The notes beneath the pieces were generated by a model that worked only from the letters and a program-made list of their open reading frames with translations, searched no databases and was not told where the DNA came from. Of a stretch of DNA of 64,000 nt, positions 39,538 to 49,179 are shown piece by piece; position 1 is the first letter of the stretch; every line of letters starts with the position of its first letter. This DNA comes from Clostridiales bacterium (GTDB taxonomy: Bacteria > Bacillota > Clostridia > Christensenellales > Aristaeellaceae): contig JALFVL010000004.1 in assembly GCA_022787165.1 (NCBI GenBank), positions 124,001-188,000 on the forward strand, read 5' to 3'. Made by a program: the position numbers and the translations under genes.

Positions 39538-39569
39538 CCTTTTTGTTCGAGCGGTTCGCTCGAAGTTAT

Positions 39570-39643
39570 TGGGGAATTGTGTAACGGCAGCACCTACGAC
39601 TCTGACTCGTATTGTCTAGGTTCGAATCCTAGTTCCCCAGCCA
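39570..39643 (+). tRNA. tRNA-Gln (CTG)
   Basis: TGGGGAA...TTCCCCA-G-CCA, anticodon CTG. Confidence 0.93.
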
Positions 39644-39646
39644 TTC

Positions 39647-39721
39647 GCCTCCATGGTCAAGCGGTTAAGACGTTGCCCTCTCAAGGCAAAATCATGGGTT
39701 CGATTCCCATTGGAGGTGCCA
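39647..39721 (+). tRNA. tRNA-Glu (CTC)
   Basis: GCCTCCA...TGGAGGT-G-CCA, anticodon CTC. Confidence 0.93.
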
Positions 39722-39726
39722 CCAAG

Positions 39727-39753
39727 CCACAGGTTTTGCCTGTGGTTTTTTTT
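39727..39753 (+). terminator. Terminator of the tRNA pair
   Basis: CCACAG-GTTTTGC-CTGTGG then TTTTTTTT. Confidence 0.85.
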
Positions 39754-39962
39754 GTTGCCCTCTTCCCCTGCCGCGCTGGCGCATCCCCATATTCTGCAAT
39801 GGGCCTTGACAGCTCCTGTTGCATGATTATCCGCCTTTTCCCCCAGTCAGTTGCCCGTTGCCTGCCTATTTTTTCTGCCATTTTTTTGGCAATTCAGTCC
39901 TGCCCTGCTCTTTTCGTTATGCATCATGTATAATCAAGGGTGTTCGACGCTGTGAATATTGA

Positions 39963-39991
39963 TTGACATTCTCTCTCCTGTATGCTATACT
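39963..39991 (+). promoter_or_regulatory. Promoter of the tct-like operon
   Basis: TTGACA-N17-TATACT. Confidence 0.8.
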
Positions 39992-40059
39992 TTTTGTAAA
40001 GTGCCGGCGGATGATTACGGCTTGTCCTGCCGGCCAAAAATCGTGAGGAGGAACTCTCT

Positions 40060-41025
40060 ATGAAAAAGTTTCTTGCCCTGATGGTCGCGCTCGTGCTCGT
40101 GTGCGGCATGGCAACCGTCGCTTCCGCTGCGGAATACCCGAGCAAGGGTATCTCCGTCATCTGCCCGTGGGGTGCCGGCGGCGGTACCGACTCCTGCCTG
40201 CGCGCCTTCTGCGAGGCTCTTGGCAAGCAGCTGGGCGTCACCCTGACTGTTGACAACCAGACCGGCGCCTCCGGCGTCATCGGCCACGAGGCCATCGCCG
40301 ACGCCGATCCCGACGGCTATACCATGGGCATGATCACCTTCGAGCTCTCTGCCTACAAGGCTCAGGATATGTCCGATTACACCTATGAGAACTACGATCC
40401 GCTCTGCCGCGTCAACACCGACGCCGCCGCGATCACCGTCAACACCGACTGGGCCGCAGCCAACGGCATCACCGACGTCGCCACCTTCGTCGAGTATTGC
40501 AAGGCGCATCCGGGCGAGGTCATGATGGGCGGCTCCTCCTCCGGCTCTGTCTGGCACATCGCCGGCGGCTACCTGATGAACGCGACCGGCATCGAGATCA
40601 AGATGATCACCTATGCCAACGGCGCCGCTGATGCCGTGAAGGCCGCCGCTCAGGGCGAAATCCAGGGCGTGACGGTTTCCCTCGCGGAGGCCCGCAGCTT
40701 CATCGGCAACGGCCTGACCGTTCTGGGTGTCATGGATACCGAGCGCAACTCCGCGTTCCCGGATGTCCCGACCTGCCAGGAGCAGGGCTTCGACGTCGTG
40801 TACGCGACTCAGCGCGGCATGGCGCTCCCGCTCGGCTGCGATGAGGAAGTGCGCGCGAAGCTGCAGGCTGCCTGCGCCGCCGCCATCGAGGATCCGGACT
40901 TTATCGAGTTCATGAACAACGCTGGCCAGACCATCTCCTACATGGACGCCGAGGCGTACACCGCTTATCTCAAGCAGGCTGCCGAAGACGTTCCGAAGGC
41001 CATGGAGGCTGTCGGTCTGCTGTAA
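40060..41025 (+). CDS. Tripartite tricarboxylate transporter substrate-binding protein (Bug/TctC family)
   Basis: YPSKGISVICPWGAGGGTDSCLRAFCEALGKQLG; upstream of TctB and TctA. Confidence 0.93.
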   Translation: MKKFLALMVALVLVCGMATVASAAEYPSKGISVICPWGAGGGTDSCLRAFCEALGKQLGVTLTVDNQTGASGVIGHEAIADADPDGYTMGMITFELSAYKAQDMSDYTYENYDPLCRVNTDAAAITVNTDWAAANGITDVATFVEYCKAHPGEVMMGGSSSGSVWHIAGGYLMNATGIEIKMITYANGAADAVKAAAQGEIQGVTVSLAEARSFIGNGLTVLGVMDTERNSAFPDVPTCQEQGFDVVYATQRGMALPLGCDEEVRAKLQAACAAAIEDPDFIEFMNNAGQTISYMDAEAYTAYLKQAAEDVPKAMEAVGLL

Positions 41026-41140
41026 TTCCCCCATTCCGACTCTCTGATCAACTGCAGCTGTGGTGGGCAGGCTTTGCCTGCCCACCTTTTCATTGCGCAA
41101 GCCTGCTGATAAACCGTTACACTTTAAGGATGTGATTGAC

Positions 41141-41668
41141 TTGAAAAAAAACCAGTCGAAGGCATTTTCCAATCTGGTGATTTCAATCGTCCTGCTTGTC
41201 TTTGAAATCTGGGCTTATGTGCAGACGCTGAGCTTCAAGGTCGTCAAGAACGCGGCCGTTCAGCCTGCCTCGTTCCCCCAGTTCATGTGTCTGGGCATGA
41301 TGATCTTCACCATCGTCCTGCTGATCCAGTCCGTGATGAAGCTGATGAACATGAAGGAGGACGATCCTCTCGCCGCTCCTGCGAGTTCCATCAACTTTTT
41401 CAAAAGCAAGGGCGCGCTCGCCGGTCTGGTCGTGATCGCGCTGTGCGTCGCCTATGTCGCGCTCTTTGAAGTTCTGGGCTACGTTCTCGTCTCCGCGCTG
41501 ATCGCCGCTGCGATCATGTGGATCATCGGCAAGCGGGATTTCCGCCAGATCCTCCTGGTTTCCATTTTCGTTCCTCTGCTGATGTGGCTGGTCTTCTACA
41601 AGATGCTGACCGTCAACATCCCCATGGGCATTCTTCAGCCGCTGAAGAATCTCGTCGACATGATTTGA
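41141..41668 (+). CDS. Tripartite tricarboxylate transporter TctB family protein
   Basis: Small 4-TM protein between TctC and TctA; start uncertain (TTG 41141 or GTG 41132). Confidence 0.85.
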   Translation: MKKNQSKAFSNLVISIVLLVFEIWAYVQTLSFKVVKNAAVQPASFPQFMCLGMMIFTIVLLIQSVMKLMNMKEDDPLAAPASSINFFKSKGALAGLVVIALCVAYVALFEVLGYVLVSALIAAAIMWIIGKRDFRQILLVSIFVPLLMWLVFYKMLTVNIPMGILQPLKNLVDMI

Positions 41669-41684
41669 GAAAGGAGGCGCTTGT

Positions 41685-43214
41685 ATGAATTGGAGTTTGC
41701 TTTTCCAGAGCTACGGTTCCGTCTTTCTCAATCCTGAAGTGCTTCTGATGACGCTGCTGGGCGCTGCCGGCGGCGTGCTGCTGGGCGCGATTCCAGGCAT
41801 GACGGCCACCATGGGCGTCGCGCTGCTGATTCCCTTCTCCTTCGGCATGGATCTGATCCCGTCCATCGGTCTGCTGCTGGGTATCTACTGCGGCGGCATG
41901 TACGGCGGCTCGATTTCCGCCATCCTGATCCATGCACCGGGTACGCCGGCCGCAGCCGCAACGCTGCTGGATGGCTATCCCATGTGCCAAAAGGGCCAGG
42001 CGGGCAAGGCGCTTTCCATCGCCATGTTCTCCTCCTTCTGCGGCGGCATCATCGGCGCGCTGGTCATGACCTTCCTCTCCCCGCTCATCGCGGATGTGGC
42101 GATGGAATTCACCTCCGCCGAGATGCTCATGCTCGCCGTCTTCGGCCTGTCTGTCATCATCGCCATCTCCGGCCAGTCCATCGCGAAGGGCCTGATCTCC
42201 GCCTTCTTCGGCATGCTCCTTTGTACCGTTGGCATGGACCCGACCTACAGCGCCAAGCGCTTTACCTTCGGCGTCAAGTCGCTCTATTCCGGCCTTCAGT
42301 TCATCCCCGTGCTGATCGGCCTGTTCGCCGTCTCCGAGATCATCGCCGGTGTTGAGCGTATCATCAACGGCGAGGAGAAGCAGGGGCGTTCCGACGAGAA
42401 GATCACCGAAGTGCTGCCGAGTCTCACCACGATCGCCCAGATCTGGCCGCAGATCCTCTCCGGCGGTCTGATCGGCACCTTCATCGGCGCGATTCCTGGC
42501 GCGGGCGGCGACATCGCCGTGTTCGTCTCCTACGGCTTCAACAAGAGCTTCAGCAAGCATCCCGAGCAGTGGGGCACCGGCATTCCGCAAGGCGTCGCCT
42601 CCACCGAATCCGCGAACAACGGCTGCTCCGGCGGCGCGATGATCCCGCTGCTCTCCCTGGGCGTTCCGGGTGACGCCGTCACCGCCGTCATCCTCGGCGC
42701 GTTCATCATGAAGGGCATCCAGCCCGGCCCGACGATGTATGTGGACAAGCTGGACACCGTCTACTGCGTCTTTGCCGCGCTGATGCTCGCCAACCTGGCG
42801 ATGCTGGTCGTCGGCTGCTGCGGCGTCCGCTTCTTCGCCAAGATCGTCTCGGTCGAGAAGAAGATTCTCTATCCGATCATTCTGGTCGTCTCCCTGCTGG
42901 GCGCGTTCTCCATCAACAAGAACGTGTTCGACGTCGGCGTCTGCGTCCTCTTCGGCGTGGTCGGCTGGCTGATGAACAAGTATGAATTCCCGCTGAGCCC
43001 GATCCTGCTCGCCCTCATCCTTGGACCGATGTGCGAGCAGAATTTCGTCCGCTTCATGGATCTCAATGGCGGAAACTTCCTCGCCATCCTGGGTCGTCCC
43101 ATCGCCGTGGGCTTCTTCGTGGTCGCTGTCGCCGTCATCCTCTTCTCCATCTACAATCAGAAGAAGATCAACAAGCGCGAGGCTGCCGCAAAGACCGCCG
43201 CGAGGGGCGAATAA
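41685..43214 (+). CDS. Tripartite tricarboxylate transporter permease (TctA family)
   Basis: GAIPGMTATMGVALLIPFSFGMD; IYCGGMYGGSISAILIHAPGTPAAAATLLDGYPM; GAIPGAGGDIAVFVSYGFNK. Confidence 0.96.
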   Translation: MNWSLLFQSYGSVFLNPEVLLMTLLGAAGGVLLGAIPGMTATMGVALLIPFSFGMDLIPSIGLLLGIYCGGMYGGSISAILIHAPGTPAAAATLLDGYPMCQKGQAGKALSIAMFSSFCGGIIGALVMTFLSPLIADVAMEFTSAEMLMLAVFGLSVIIAISGQSIAKGLISAFFGMLLCTVGMDPTYSAKRFTFGVKSLYSGLQFIPVLIGLFAVSEIIAGVERIINGEEKQGRSDEKITEVLPSLTTIAQIWPQILSGGLIGTFIGAIPGAGGDIAVFVSYGFNKSFSKHPEQWGTGIPQGVASTESANNGCSGGAMIPLLSLGVPGDAVTAVILGAFIMKGIQPGPTMYVDKLDTVYCVFAALMLANLAMLVVGCCGVRFFAKIVSVEKKILYPIILVVSLLGAFSINKNVFDVGVCVLFGVVGWLMNKYEFPLSPILLALILGPMCEQNFVRFMDLNGGNFLAILGRPIAVGFFVVAVAVILFSIYNQKKINKREAAAKTAARGE

Positions 43215-43363
43215 TCACATTTTGCTTGAGGCTGCCAGACCATCTGGCAGCCTCTTTTTTCTCCGGCGCTTCATATACTTTGATCAGCCTCAATCCTCTG
43301 TTCTCCTTCGGCAGGAGGTAGTTTCATCGATTTTTTTCCCCCCCAAGATGTGTAAAATTAAAA

Positions 43364-43391
43364 TTGATTTTTTGTAAAATTTGTGTATAAT
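43364..43391 (+). promoter_or_regulatory. Promoter of the Fbp/Pot-like ABC operon
   Basis: TTGATT-N16-TATAAT. Confidence 0.7.
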
Positions 43392-43453
43392 AGAGTCAGA
43401 GCTATCCGATGGCGTCTGCATCGGATCAATGTCAATTGAAGGAGGATTTGTCC

Positions 43454-44659
43454 ATGAAACGCTTCCTGTCTGTGGCTCTGGCGCTTGCCGTGCTGATGAG
43501 CCTTGCCTGCTTCGCCGTCGCAAGCGCCGACGCGAGCAACTACACCATCCGAATCTACTCCAACTCCAACTCCACGGAGCGCGCGACCTGGCTGCAAAAT
43601 GCTGCCAGGGAGGCCGGCTTCAACATTTCTCTGGATGACAACTCCGTCATCTCCGGCGACACCGCCGCGATTCAGGCTGCCAATGAGAACAAGGACGGCG
43701 ACCTGATCTTCGGCCTCAACGAGACCCGCTGGTCCCAGCTCGTGGGCGGCACCTACGAGAACCTCAAGGTCATGGACTGGACGCCCTCCTGGGCGGGCGA
43801 CGTCGGCGAGTACGTCTATCCGGGCAAGGCCTATGGTCTCGTCATCCAGAATATCCTGATGCTCTACCGCAACGATGAGCTGGGCACGAACGGCGAAGCG
43901 CTCTCCTTCGAGCACTGGGCCGACATCGTGAATTGCGGCTACAAGTGGTATCGCCAGGGCAAGGTCGGCGGTACCACCAACAGCAACATCAACAACGCGA
44001 TGCTCTATTCCTTTGTCGACCCGTCCTCTCCGGCGGGCGGCATCTCCGTCGAGGGCTGGAAGACCCTATGGGCCTACTGCGCCAACGGCCTCTTTACCGG
44101 CGACAGCTATGGCTTTGATCCGCTGAACCGGGGCGACGTGCAGGTCTCCACGTTCTACTCCTCTTCCCTCTACGGCAATATCGATGCCGCAGCCGACAGC
44201 TCCTCTTCCCCGCTGCTGGGCACGCTTGATCCCGAGAACTGGGGCATCGTCGAGATCGCGGACGGCACCTACTACATCGCCGAGTACATCGGCATCCTCG
44301 AGCGCGAGGGCCGCTCTGAGGAGGAAACCGAGGTCGTGAAGGCCTTCGCCGAGTGGTTCGGCTCTGCCGAGACCCAGGCCGCCTGGGCGGATGAGTTTGA
44401 CTCCTTCCCCTGCAACACCGTCGCTGCCGGCATGATCTACGACGAGACCCCTGCGATCTATACCCTCAAGAACTGCTCCCTGACCAAGGTGGAAGGCACC
44501 GACATGAACTATGCGGAGTATGTCGCGGCGCATTCCTCCGAGTGGACGAACATCATGACCAACCTGGGCTTCTACTGGGCCGACAACAGCGCGGCGCCCG
44601 CTGAGCCGGATTGGGACAATCTCGACTGGGCCGTTCTGACGCAGGCTGCTGCCAAGTAA
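43454..44659 (+). CDS. ABC transporter substrate-binding protein (Fe3+/thiamine/2-aminoethylphosphonate-type)
   Basis: Signal peptide MKRFLSVALALAVLMSLACFAVASA; followed by a PotA/FbpC-type ATPase and a fused permease. Confidence 0.85.
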   Translation: MKRFLSVALALAVLMSLACFAVASADASNYTIRIYSNSNSTERATWLQNAAREAGFNISLDDNSVISGDTAAIQAANENKDGDLIFGLNETRWSQLVGGTYENLKVMDWTPSWAGDVGEYVYPGKAYGLVIQNILMLYRNDELGTNGEALSFEHWADIVNCGYKWYRQGKVGGTTNSNINNAMLYSFVDPSSPAGGISVEGWKTLWAYCANGLFTGDSYGFDPLNRGDVQVSTFYSSSLYGNIDAAADSSSSPLLGTLDPENWGIVEIADGTYYIAEYIGILEREGRSEEETEVVKAFAEWFGSAETQAAWADEFDSFPCNTVAAGMIYDETPAIYTLKNCSLTKVEGTDMNYAEYVAAHSSEWTNIMTNLGFYWADNSAAPAEPDWDNLDWAVLTQAAAK

Positions 44660-44746
44660 ACCATTGCGTGTATCTCAAAGGCGAGTCTGCCGCGCGCAGA
44701 CTCGCCTTCTCCTTATCCAATCCACGTTTGAAGGGAGCTGTCCCCC

Positions 44747-45760
44747 ATGATTGAGCTGTCCAATATCGTCGTGAAGTTTGATGACTTCGAAGCCCTGCAT
44801 CACATCCATGTCAAGGTTGGCGAAGGAGAGTTCTTTACCTTTCTGGGCCCATCCGGCTGCGGCAAGACGACCACACTGCGCACCATCACCGGCTTCATCG
44901 AGCCCGTCGCCGGCACGGTCAGCATGAACGGCGAGGATATCACCCATGTTCCGATCGAGGCGCGCAATATCGGCATCGTCTTCCAGAGCTACGCGCTGTT
45001 CCCGACGATGACCGTCTATGACAACATCGCCTTCGGCCTCAAGGTCAAGAAGCTGAAAAAGGCGGAAATCGACCGCAAGGTTCGCGACATCGCCCGCAAG
45101 GTCGACCTCTCGGATGAACAGCTCAAAAAGGCGGTCAGCCAGCTCTCCGGCGGCCAGCAGCAGCGCGTCGCGATCGCCCGTGCGCTCGTCACCGAGCCGA
45201 GCATCATCTGCATGGATGAGCCGCTTTCAAACCTCGACGCCAAGCTGCGCGTTCAGCTGCGCAACGAGCTCAAGAAGATGCAGCGCGAGTTCGGCATCAC
45301 GACCATCTACGTCACCCACGATCAGGAGGAAGCGCTGACGCTCTCCGACCGCATCGCCGTCTTCAACAAGGGCTGCATCGAGCAGATCGGCACCCCCAAC
45401 GAGATCTACAACCACTCCCAGACCGAATTCGTCTGCAACTTCATCGGCGACATCAACCGTCTGGGGGACGACATTGTCCGCGCCATGCGGCTCGACCCCG
45501 CCAAGCATCATTTCATCCGGCTGGAGCGCGTGCGCGTCAACTGCCCCGCCCATCCGGGCGAGGTGCAGCTCACGGGAACGATCGTCAGCCGCGAATACTA
45601 CGGCCTCTACATCAAGTACGCCATCGAGGCCGCCGGGCAGACCGTCAAGGTGATCGAGAAGAACGACGGCGTCAATATCTATGAACCGGGGCAGCAAGTC
45701 GTCCTTGGGCTGCATCCCGCGAACGTCATGTCCTACGACGCGCCCGTCAAGGAGGCGTGA
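44747..45760 (+). CDS. ABC transporter ATP-binding protein (PotA/FbpC type)
   Basis: [50 protein letters not shown]. Confidence 0.93.
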   Translation: MIELSNIVVKFDDFEALHHIHVKVGEGEFFTFLGPSGCGKTTTLRTITGFIEPVAGTVSMNGEDITHVPIEARNIGIVFQSYALFPTMTVYDNIAFGLKVKKLKKAEIDRKVRDIARKVDLSDEQLKKAVSQLSGGQQQRVAIARALVTEPSIICMDEPLSNLDAKLRVQLRNELKKMQREFGITTIYVTHDQEEALTLSDRIAVFNKGCIEQIGTPNEIYNHSQTEFVCNFIGDINRLGDDIVRAMRLDPAKHHFIRLERVRVNCPAHPGEVQLTGTIVSREYYGLYIKYAIEAAGQTVKVIEKNDGVNIYEPGQQVVLGLHPANVMSYDAPVKEA

Positions 45761-45762
45761 TT

Positions 45763-47697
45763 ATGCAGAAAACCGCCAGGCGCACCCCCGCGTGGCTCAA
45801 GCCGGAGCTGCTGGGCAGGGTGTTCTTCATCGCCTTTTTTGTCTATCTGTTCTTCGGCTTCATGCTGCTCCCGTGCCTCAACACCATCACCCAGATCTTC
45901 ACCGTCCGCACCGCGAGCGGCGAAATCGATCCCTTCGCGGTCATTCGCTTCTTCTTCGCGGGCAACATGCCCAAATTCGTCCTCAACTCGCTCAAGCTCG
46001 CCGTCTGCCTGGTGATCACGGTCAACGTCGTTGGCGTCTCCATCGTCCTGCTGACGGAGTATTTTGACATCAAGGGTGCCCGCGTGCTCCGCCTGGGCTA
46101 TATGACGACGATGATCTATTCCGGCGTCGCGCTGGTCACCGGCTACCTCTTCCTCTACGATTCGGACGGCATCCTGACGACCTGGTTGGCCAACAGCCTG
46201 CCGTCGTTTAACAAGAACTGGTTCTCCGGCTTCAACGCCGTCCTCTTCACCATGACCTTCGCCTGCACGAGCAACCACATGCTCTTTCTGCGCAACGCCA
46301 TCCGCGGCATCGACTACAACACCGTCGAGGCGGCGCGCAACATGGGCGCCAAGCCCTTCACGGTGCTGCGTCGAGTCGTCCTCCCGACGCTTGTGCCCAC
46401 GCTCTTCTCCCTGACGGTCATGACCTTCATCACGGGCCTTTGCGCCATGTCAGCCCCGACGCTGTTGGGCTATGACTCGATCAACCCGGAAATCGTCCGT
46501 CTGGCAGGCTCTTCCGTCGCCGACGAGGCCTTTCCGCAGGCGCGCGCCGCGCTCCTTTCGATCATCCTGGCGCTCTTCACCATCCTCCTGCTGAGCATTT
46601 TGAGCGCCTATGAGCGCAAAGGGCATTATCTCTCTGTCAGCAAGACCAAGGCAAAGCTCGTCAAGCAGAAGATCACCAACCCCGTCGCCAACGTCCTGGC
46701 GCACATCTACGCCTATGTGCTCTTCGTGATCTACATGACCCCGGTCGTGATGATCATCCTCTTCGCGTTCCAGAATTATCCGGCCATCCGCTCCAAGACG
46801 CTGGATGTCAAGAACTGGACGCTCATCAACTTCTTCGGCACGCAGGATTACGAATTCATGACGACACGCGGCAAGCTCAAGACGCGCACGGGCGCGATCT
46901 CGGGTCTGTTCTCCAATGCCGATACCGTCGGCGGCATCCGGCTGAGCTTCGTGATGTCCGCGATCGCGGCGGCGCTGGCCTGCGTGATCGTCGTCGTCGC
47001 GGTCAACTACATCTTCAGCCATCGCAATAAGAAGAGCGCGACCGTGCTTGAGTACAGCCTGCTCTTCCCCTGGCTGCTGCCGACCATCCTGATCTGCTAT
47101 TCATACAGGACGTTTTTCAACTCCGAGTCCGTCTGGTATGTGTTGGGCAACAACCTTTACATGCGCGAAAACGTGCGCTTTCTGATCGTCATGGCCTATA
47201 CGGTCGTCAAGATTCCGTTCGCCCTGCGCATGATCAAGGCCGCGTTCTACGGCATCGACGAGGAGCTCGAGGATGCCGCGCGCAACCTGGGCGCAAAGAA
47301 GCTGATGACCTTTGTGCGCGTGAAGCTGCCCATCATCATGCCCAGCGTGCTGGCCGTCTTCGCGCTCAACTTCAACGCGCTGTTCACCGAGTACGACATG
47401 TCCGCCACGTTCCACTCGAGCTACGGCAAGTCCTACGCCATGGTCATCCAGAACATGTGCGCTGAGGAGGGCCGCGACGGCTACAACGTCAACGCCTCCG
47501 GCAGACGCTGCGCCTCGACCGTGTTCATCATGGTCGTCTCCGGCATCATTCTCTACCTCGTCTACGGCGTTGGCGCCCGGGATCTCGGCGAGCGCCTTGA
47601 GGCGAAGGAACGCCGCCGCAGGCGGATGGCGAAGATCCGCAATGCTCTGCCCCGCCACAAAAAGAAGGATGCGGACAAGCCGGCTCCCGGTTCATGA
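45763..47697 (+). CDS. ABC transporter permease with two fused permease domains (FbpB-like)
   Basis: Two EAA-like loops (VEAARNMGAKPFTVLRRVVLPTLVPT and LEDAARNLGAKKLMTFVRVKLPIIMPS); 645 aa. Confidence 0.9.
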   Translation: MQKTARRTPAWLKPELLGRVFFIAFFVYLFFGFMLLPCLNTITQIFTVRTASGEIDPFAVIRFFFAGNMPKFVLNSLKLAVCLVITVNVVGVSIVLLTEYFDIKGARVLRLGYMTTMIYSGVALVTGYLFLYDSDGILTTWLANSLPSFNKNWFSGFNAVLFTMTFACTSNHMLFLRNAIRGIDYNTVEAARNMGAKPFTVLRRVVLPTLVPTLFSLTVMTFITGLCAMSAPTLLGYDSINPEIVRLAGSSVADEAFPQARAALLSIILALFTILLLSILSAYERKGHYLSVSKTKAKLVKQKITNPVANVLAHIYAYVLFVIYMTPVVMIILFAFQNYPAIRSKTLDVKNWTLINFFGTQDYEFMTTRGKLKTRTGAISGLFSNADTVGGIRLSFVMSAIAAALACVIVVVAVNYIFSHRNKKSATVLEYSLLFPWLLPTILICYSYRTFFNSESVWYVLGNNLYMRENVRFLIVMAYTVVKIPFALRMIKAAFYGIDEELEDAARNLGAKKLMTFVRVKLPIIMPSVLAVFALNFNALFTEYDMSATFHSSYGKSYAMVIQNMCAEEGRDGYNVNASGRRCASTVFIMVVSGIILYLVYGVGARDLGERLEAKERRRRRMAKIRNALPRHKKKDADKPAPGS

Positions 47698-47707
47698 TTC
47701 ATTCCGT

Positions 47708-47742
47708 GCGGCGCGTATTCCTTTGGGATGCGCGCCGCTTTT
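47708..47742 (+). terminator. Terminator of the Fbp-like operon
   Basis: GCGGCGCG...CGCGCCGC then TTTT. Confidence 0.7.
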
Positions 47743-47835
47743 GTGCGTTCTCCTGCCGCATTACGGGCTGCTTGGCGGTCTGTTCGTTCCGCTCTACGCC
47801 GTCGGTAAAAATACGAGTAATTGGGCTTGCGCCTC

Positions 47836-47866
47836 TTGACCTGTACGCCGCGTACAGGTTTATACT
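47836..47866 (+). promoter_or_regulatory. MerR-type promoter/operator (19-bp spacer with dyad)
   Basis: TTGACC-N19-TATACT containing ACCTGTACG-CCG-CGTACAGGT. Confidence 0.8.
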
Positions 47867-47903
47867 GGCTCATACAGGAAGACCGATTTCCTCTTCCTGA
47901 TCA

Positions 47904-48093
47904 AAACCGGCATGATGCCGGTTGCATTTCCGACCAAGTGATGAAAGTCCCGCTGCTTTGCGGTCGAGACCGGAGCTTTGTAGAGGGACTTTCAGAGTAA
48001 ACCGGCATGATGCCGGTTGCATTTCCGACCAAGAGATGAAAGTCCCGCTGCTTTGCGGTCGAGACCGGAGCTTTGCAGAGGGACTTTCAGAGT
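47904..48093 (+). repeat. Two tandem 95-bp copies of a predicted structured element in the MerR-gene leader
   Basis: 47904-47998 and 47999-48093 identical except T47939/A48034 and T47981/C48076; each has AACCGGCA-TGA-TGCCGGTT and GAAAGTCCC...GGGACTTTC stems. Confidence 0.93.
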
Positions 48094-48111
48094 AAAAAAG
48101 GAGGCCGCATC

Positions 48112-49008
48112 ATGCGCATCAGCGAAGCCGCGCAGGCCGTCGGATGTACGCGCCGCGCGATCAAGTATTATGAGGAGCAGGGTCTGCTCCCCGTCGTCGA
48201 CCGGGAGGAGAACGGCTATCGCGACTACTCCGACGAGGATATCCGCATCCTCCACGAGATTCAGGCCTATCGCAAGCTCGGCATCTCCATCGATGACATC
48301 CGCCGTCTGCTCAAAGGAGGCGGACAAGACGTGCTGGACGCCGTCCTTTTGCGCAAGCGCCGGGAGCAGCAGACCCGGCAGGAGGAGATCGACGCGCTGG
48401 AGGCCTTTATCCGCCAGCATGACGCGCCTGCGCTTGACGAAGCGCTCGATTTTGAGACGATCGCCCAAGCCATTCGCGCTCAGCTTCCCGGGGGATTCGG
48501 AATCTACCTCACCGCGCATTTTGCGCCCTATCTGCAGCTGCGCATCACGACTGATGAGCAGAAGCAGGCCTATCAGACCATTCTCGCCTTCTGGGATGAT
48601 CCAGAGCTGCGCCTGCCTCTGCTCTTTCGTCTCTCCACGCGCCTGTCCGGCCTCTCGGGTGCAGCTGCGAATATCTCTGCCGCTCAGATGGATGCGCAGC
48701 TTCAGGCGATGCTTCATCCCGACGAGGCCGCCTATGCGCGCCTCAAGGCGCAGACGCTGCGCACCGTCCGCCTGCGGGAAAACCCGCTGATCCGCTATTC
48801 CCCTGTTGAGCTCGCAAAGCGTCAGATGCTGCGCGCGCTGCAAACCTGCGGCTACAACGACGTGTTCATCCCCGCCATGAAGCGCCTGTCGCCTGCCTAT
48901 CGCGCCTATCATGACGCGCTTCAACAGCTCAATGAACGCCTCTGCCGGGATCTTGGGCTGCATTACGATGCAGATTGGAATCTGGTCGTCAGCAAGAAGG
49001 CTCAATAA
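48112..49008 (+). CDS. MerR family transcriptional regulator
   Basis: MRISEAAQAVGCTRRAIKYYEEQGLLPVVDREENGYRDYSDEDIRILHEIQAYRKLGISIDDIRRLL; ATG 48112 with AGGAGG. Confidence 0.93.
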   Translation: MRISEAAQAVGCTRRAIKYYEEQGLLPVVDREENGYRDYSDEDIRILHEIQAYRKLGISIDDIRRLLKGGGQDVLDAVLLRKRREQQTRQEEIDALEAFIRQHDAPALDEALDFETIAQAIRAQLPGGFGIYLTAHFAPYLQLRITTDEQKQAYQTILAFWDDPELRLPLLFRLSTRLSGLSGAAANISAAQMDAQLQAMLHPDEAAYARLKAQTLRTVRLRENPLIRYSPVELAKRQMLRALQTCGYNDVFIPAMKRLSPAYRAYHDALQQLNERLCRDLGLHYDADWNLVVSKKAQ

Positions 49009-49115
49009 CCCTTTTCAGAACAAACCGACACGCTGACAGCAGCATCACTGGCAAAGGTCTATAAACCCTGCAACTCTGTGCCCGAGGTCATCGTCTTGCC
49101 GGGGAGTTTCCATAA

Positions 49116-49160
49116 AAAAGGACGCTTCCGTCATCTAGGAAACGTCCTCTTTTTTTTCCT
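49116..49160. terminator. Bidirectional terminator between convergent genes
   Basis: AAAAAAGGACGCTTCC...GGAAACGTCCTCTTTTTTTT. Confidence 0.75.
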
Positions 49161-49179
49161 TTATTCCGCCTTAAAAGGA

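Noticed and set aside
47904-48093. CRISPR array
   Set aside because: Two contiguous 95-bp units with no spacers and no cas genes.
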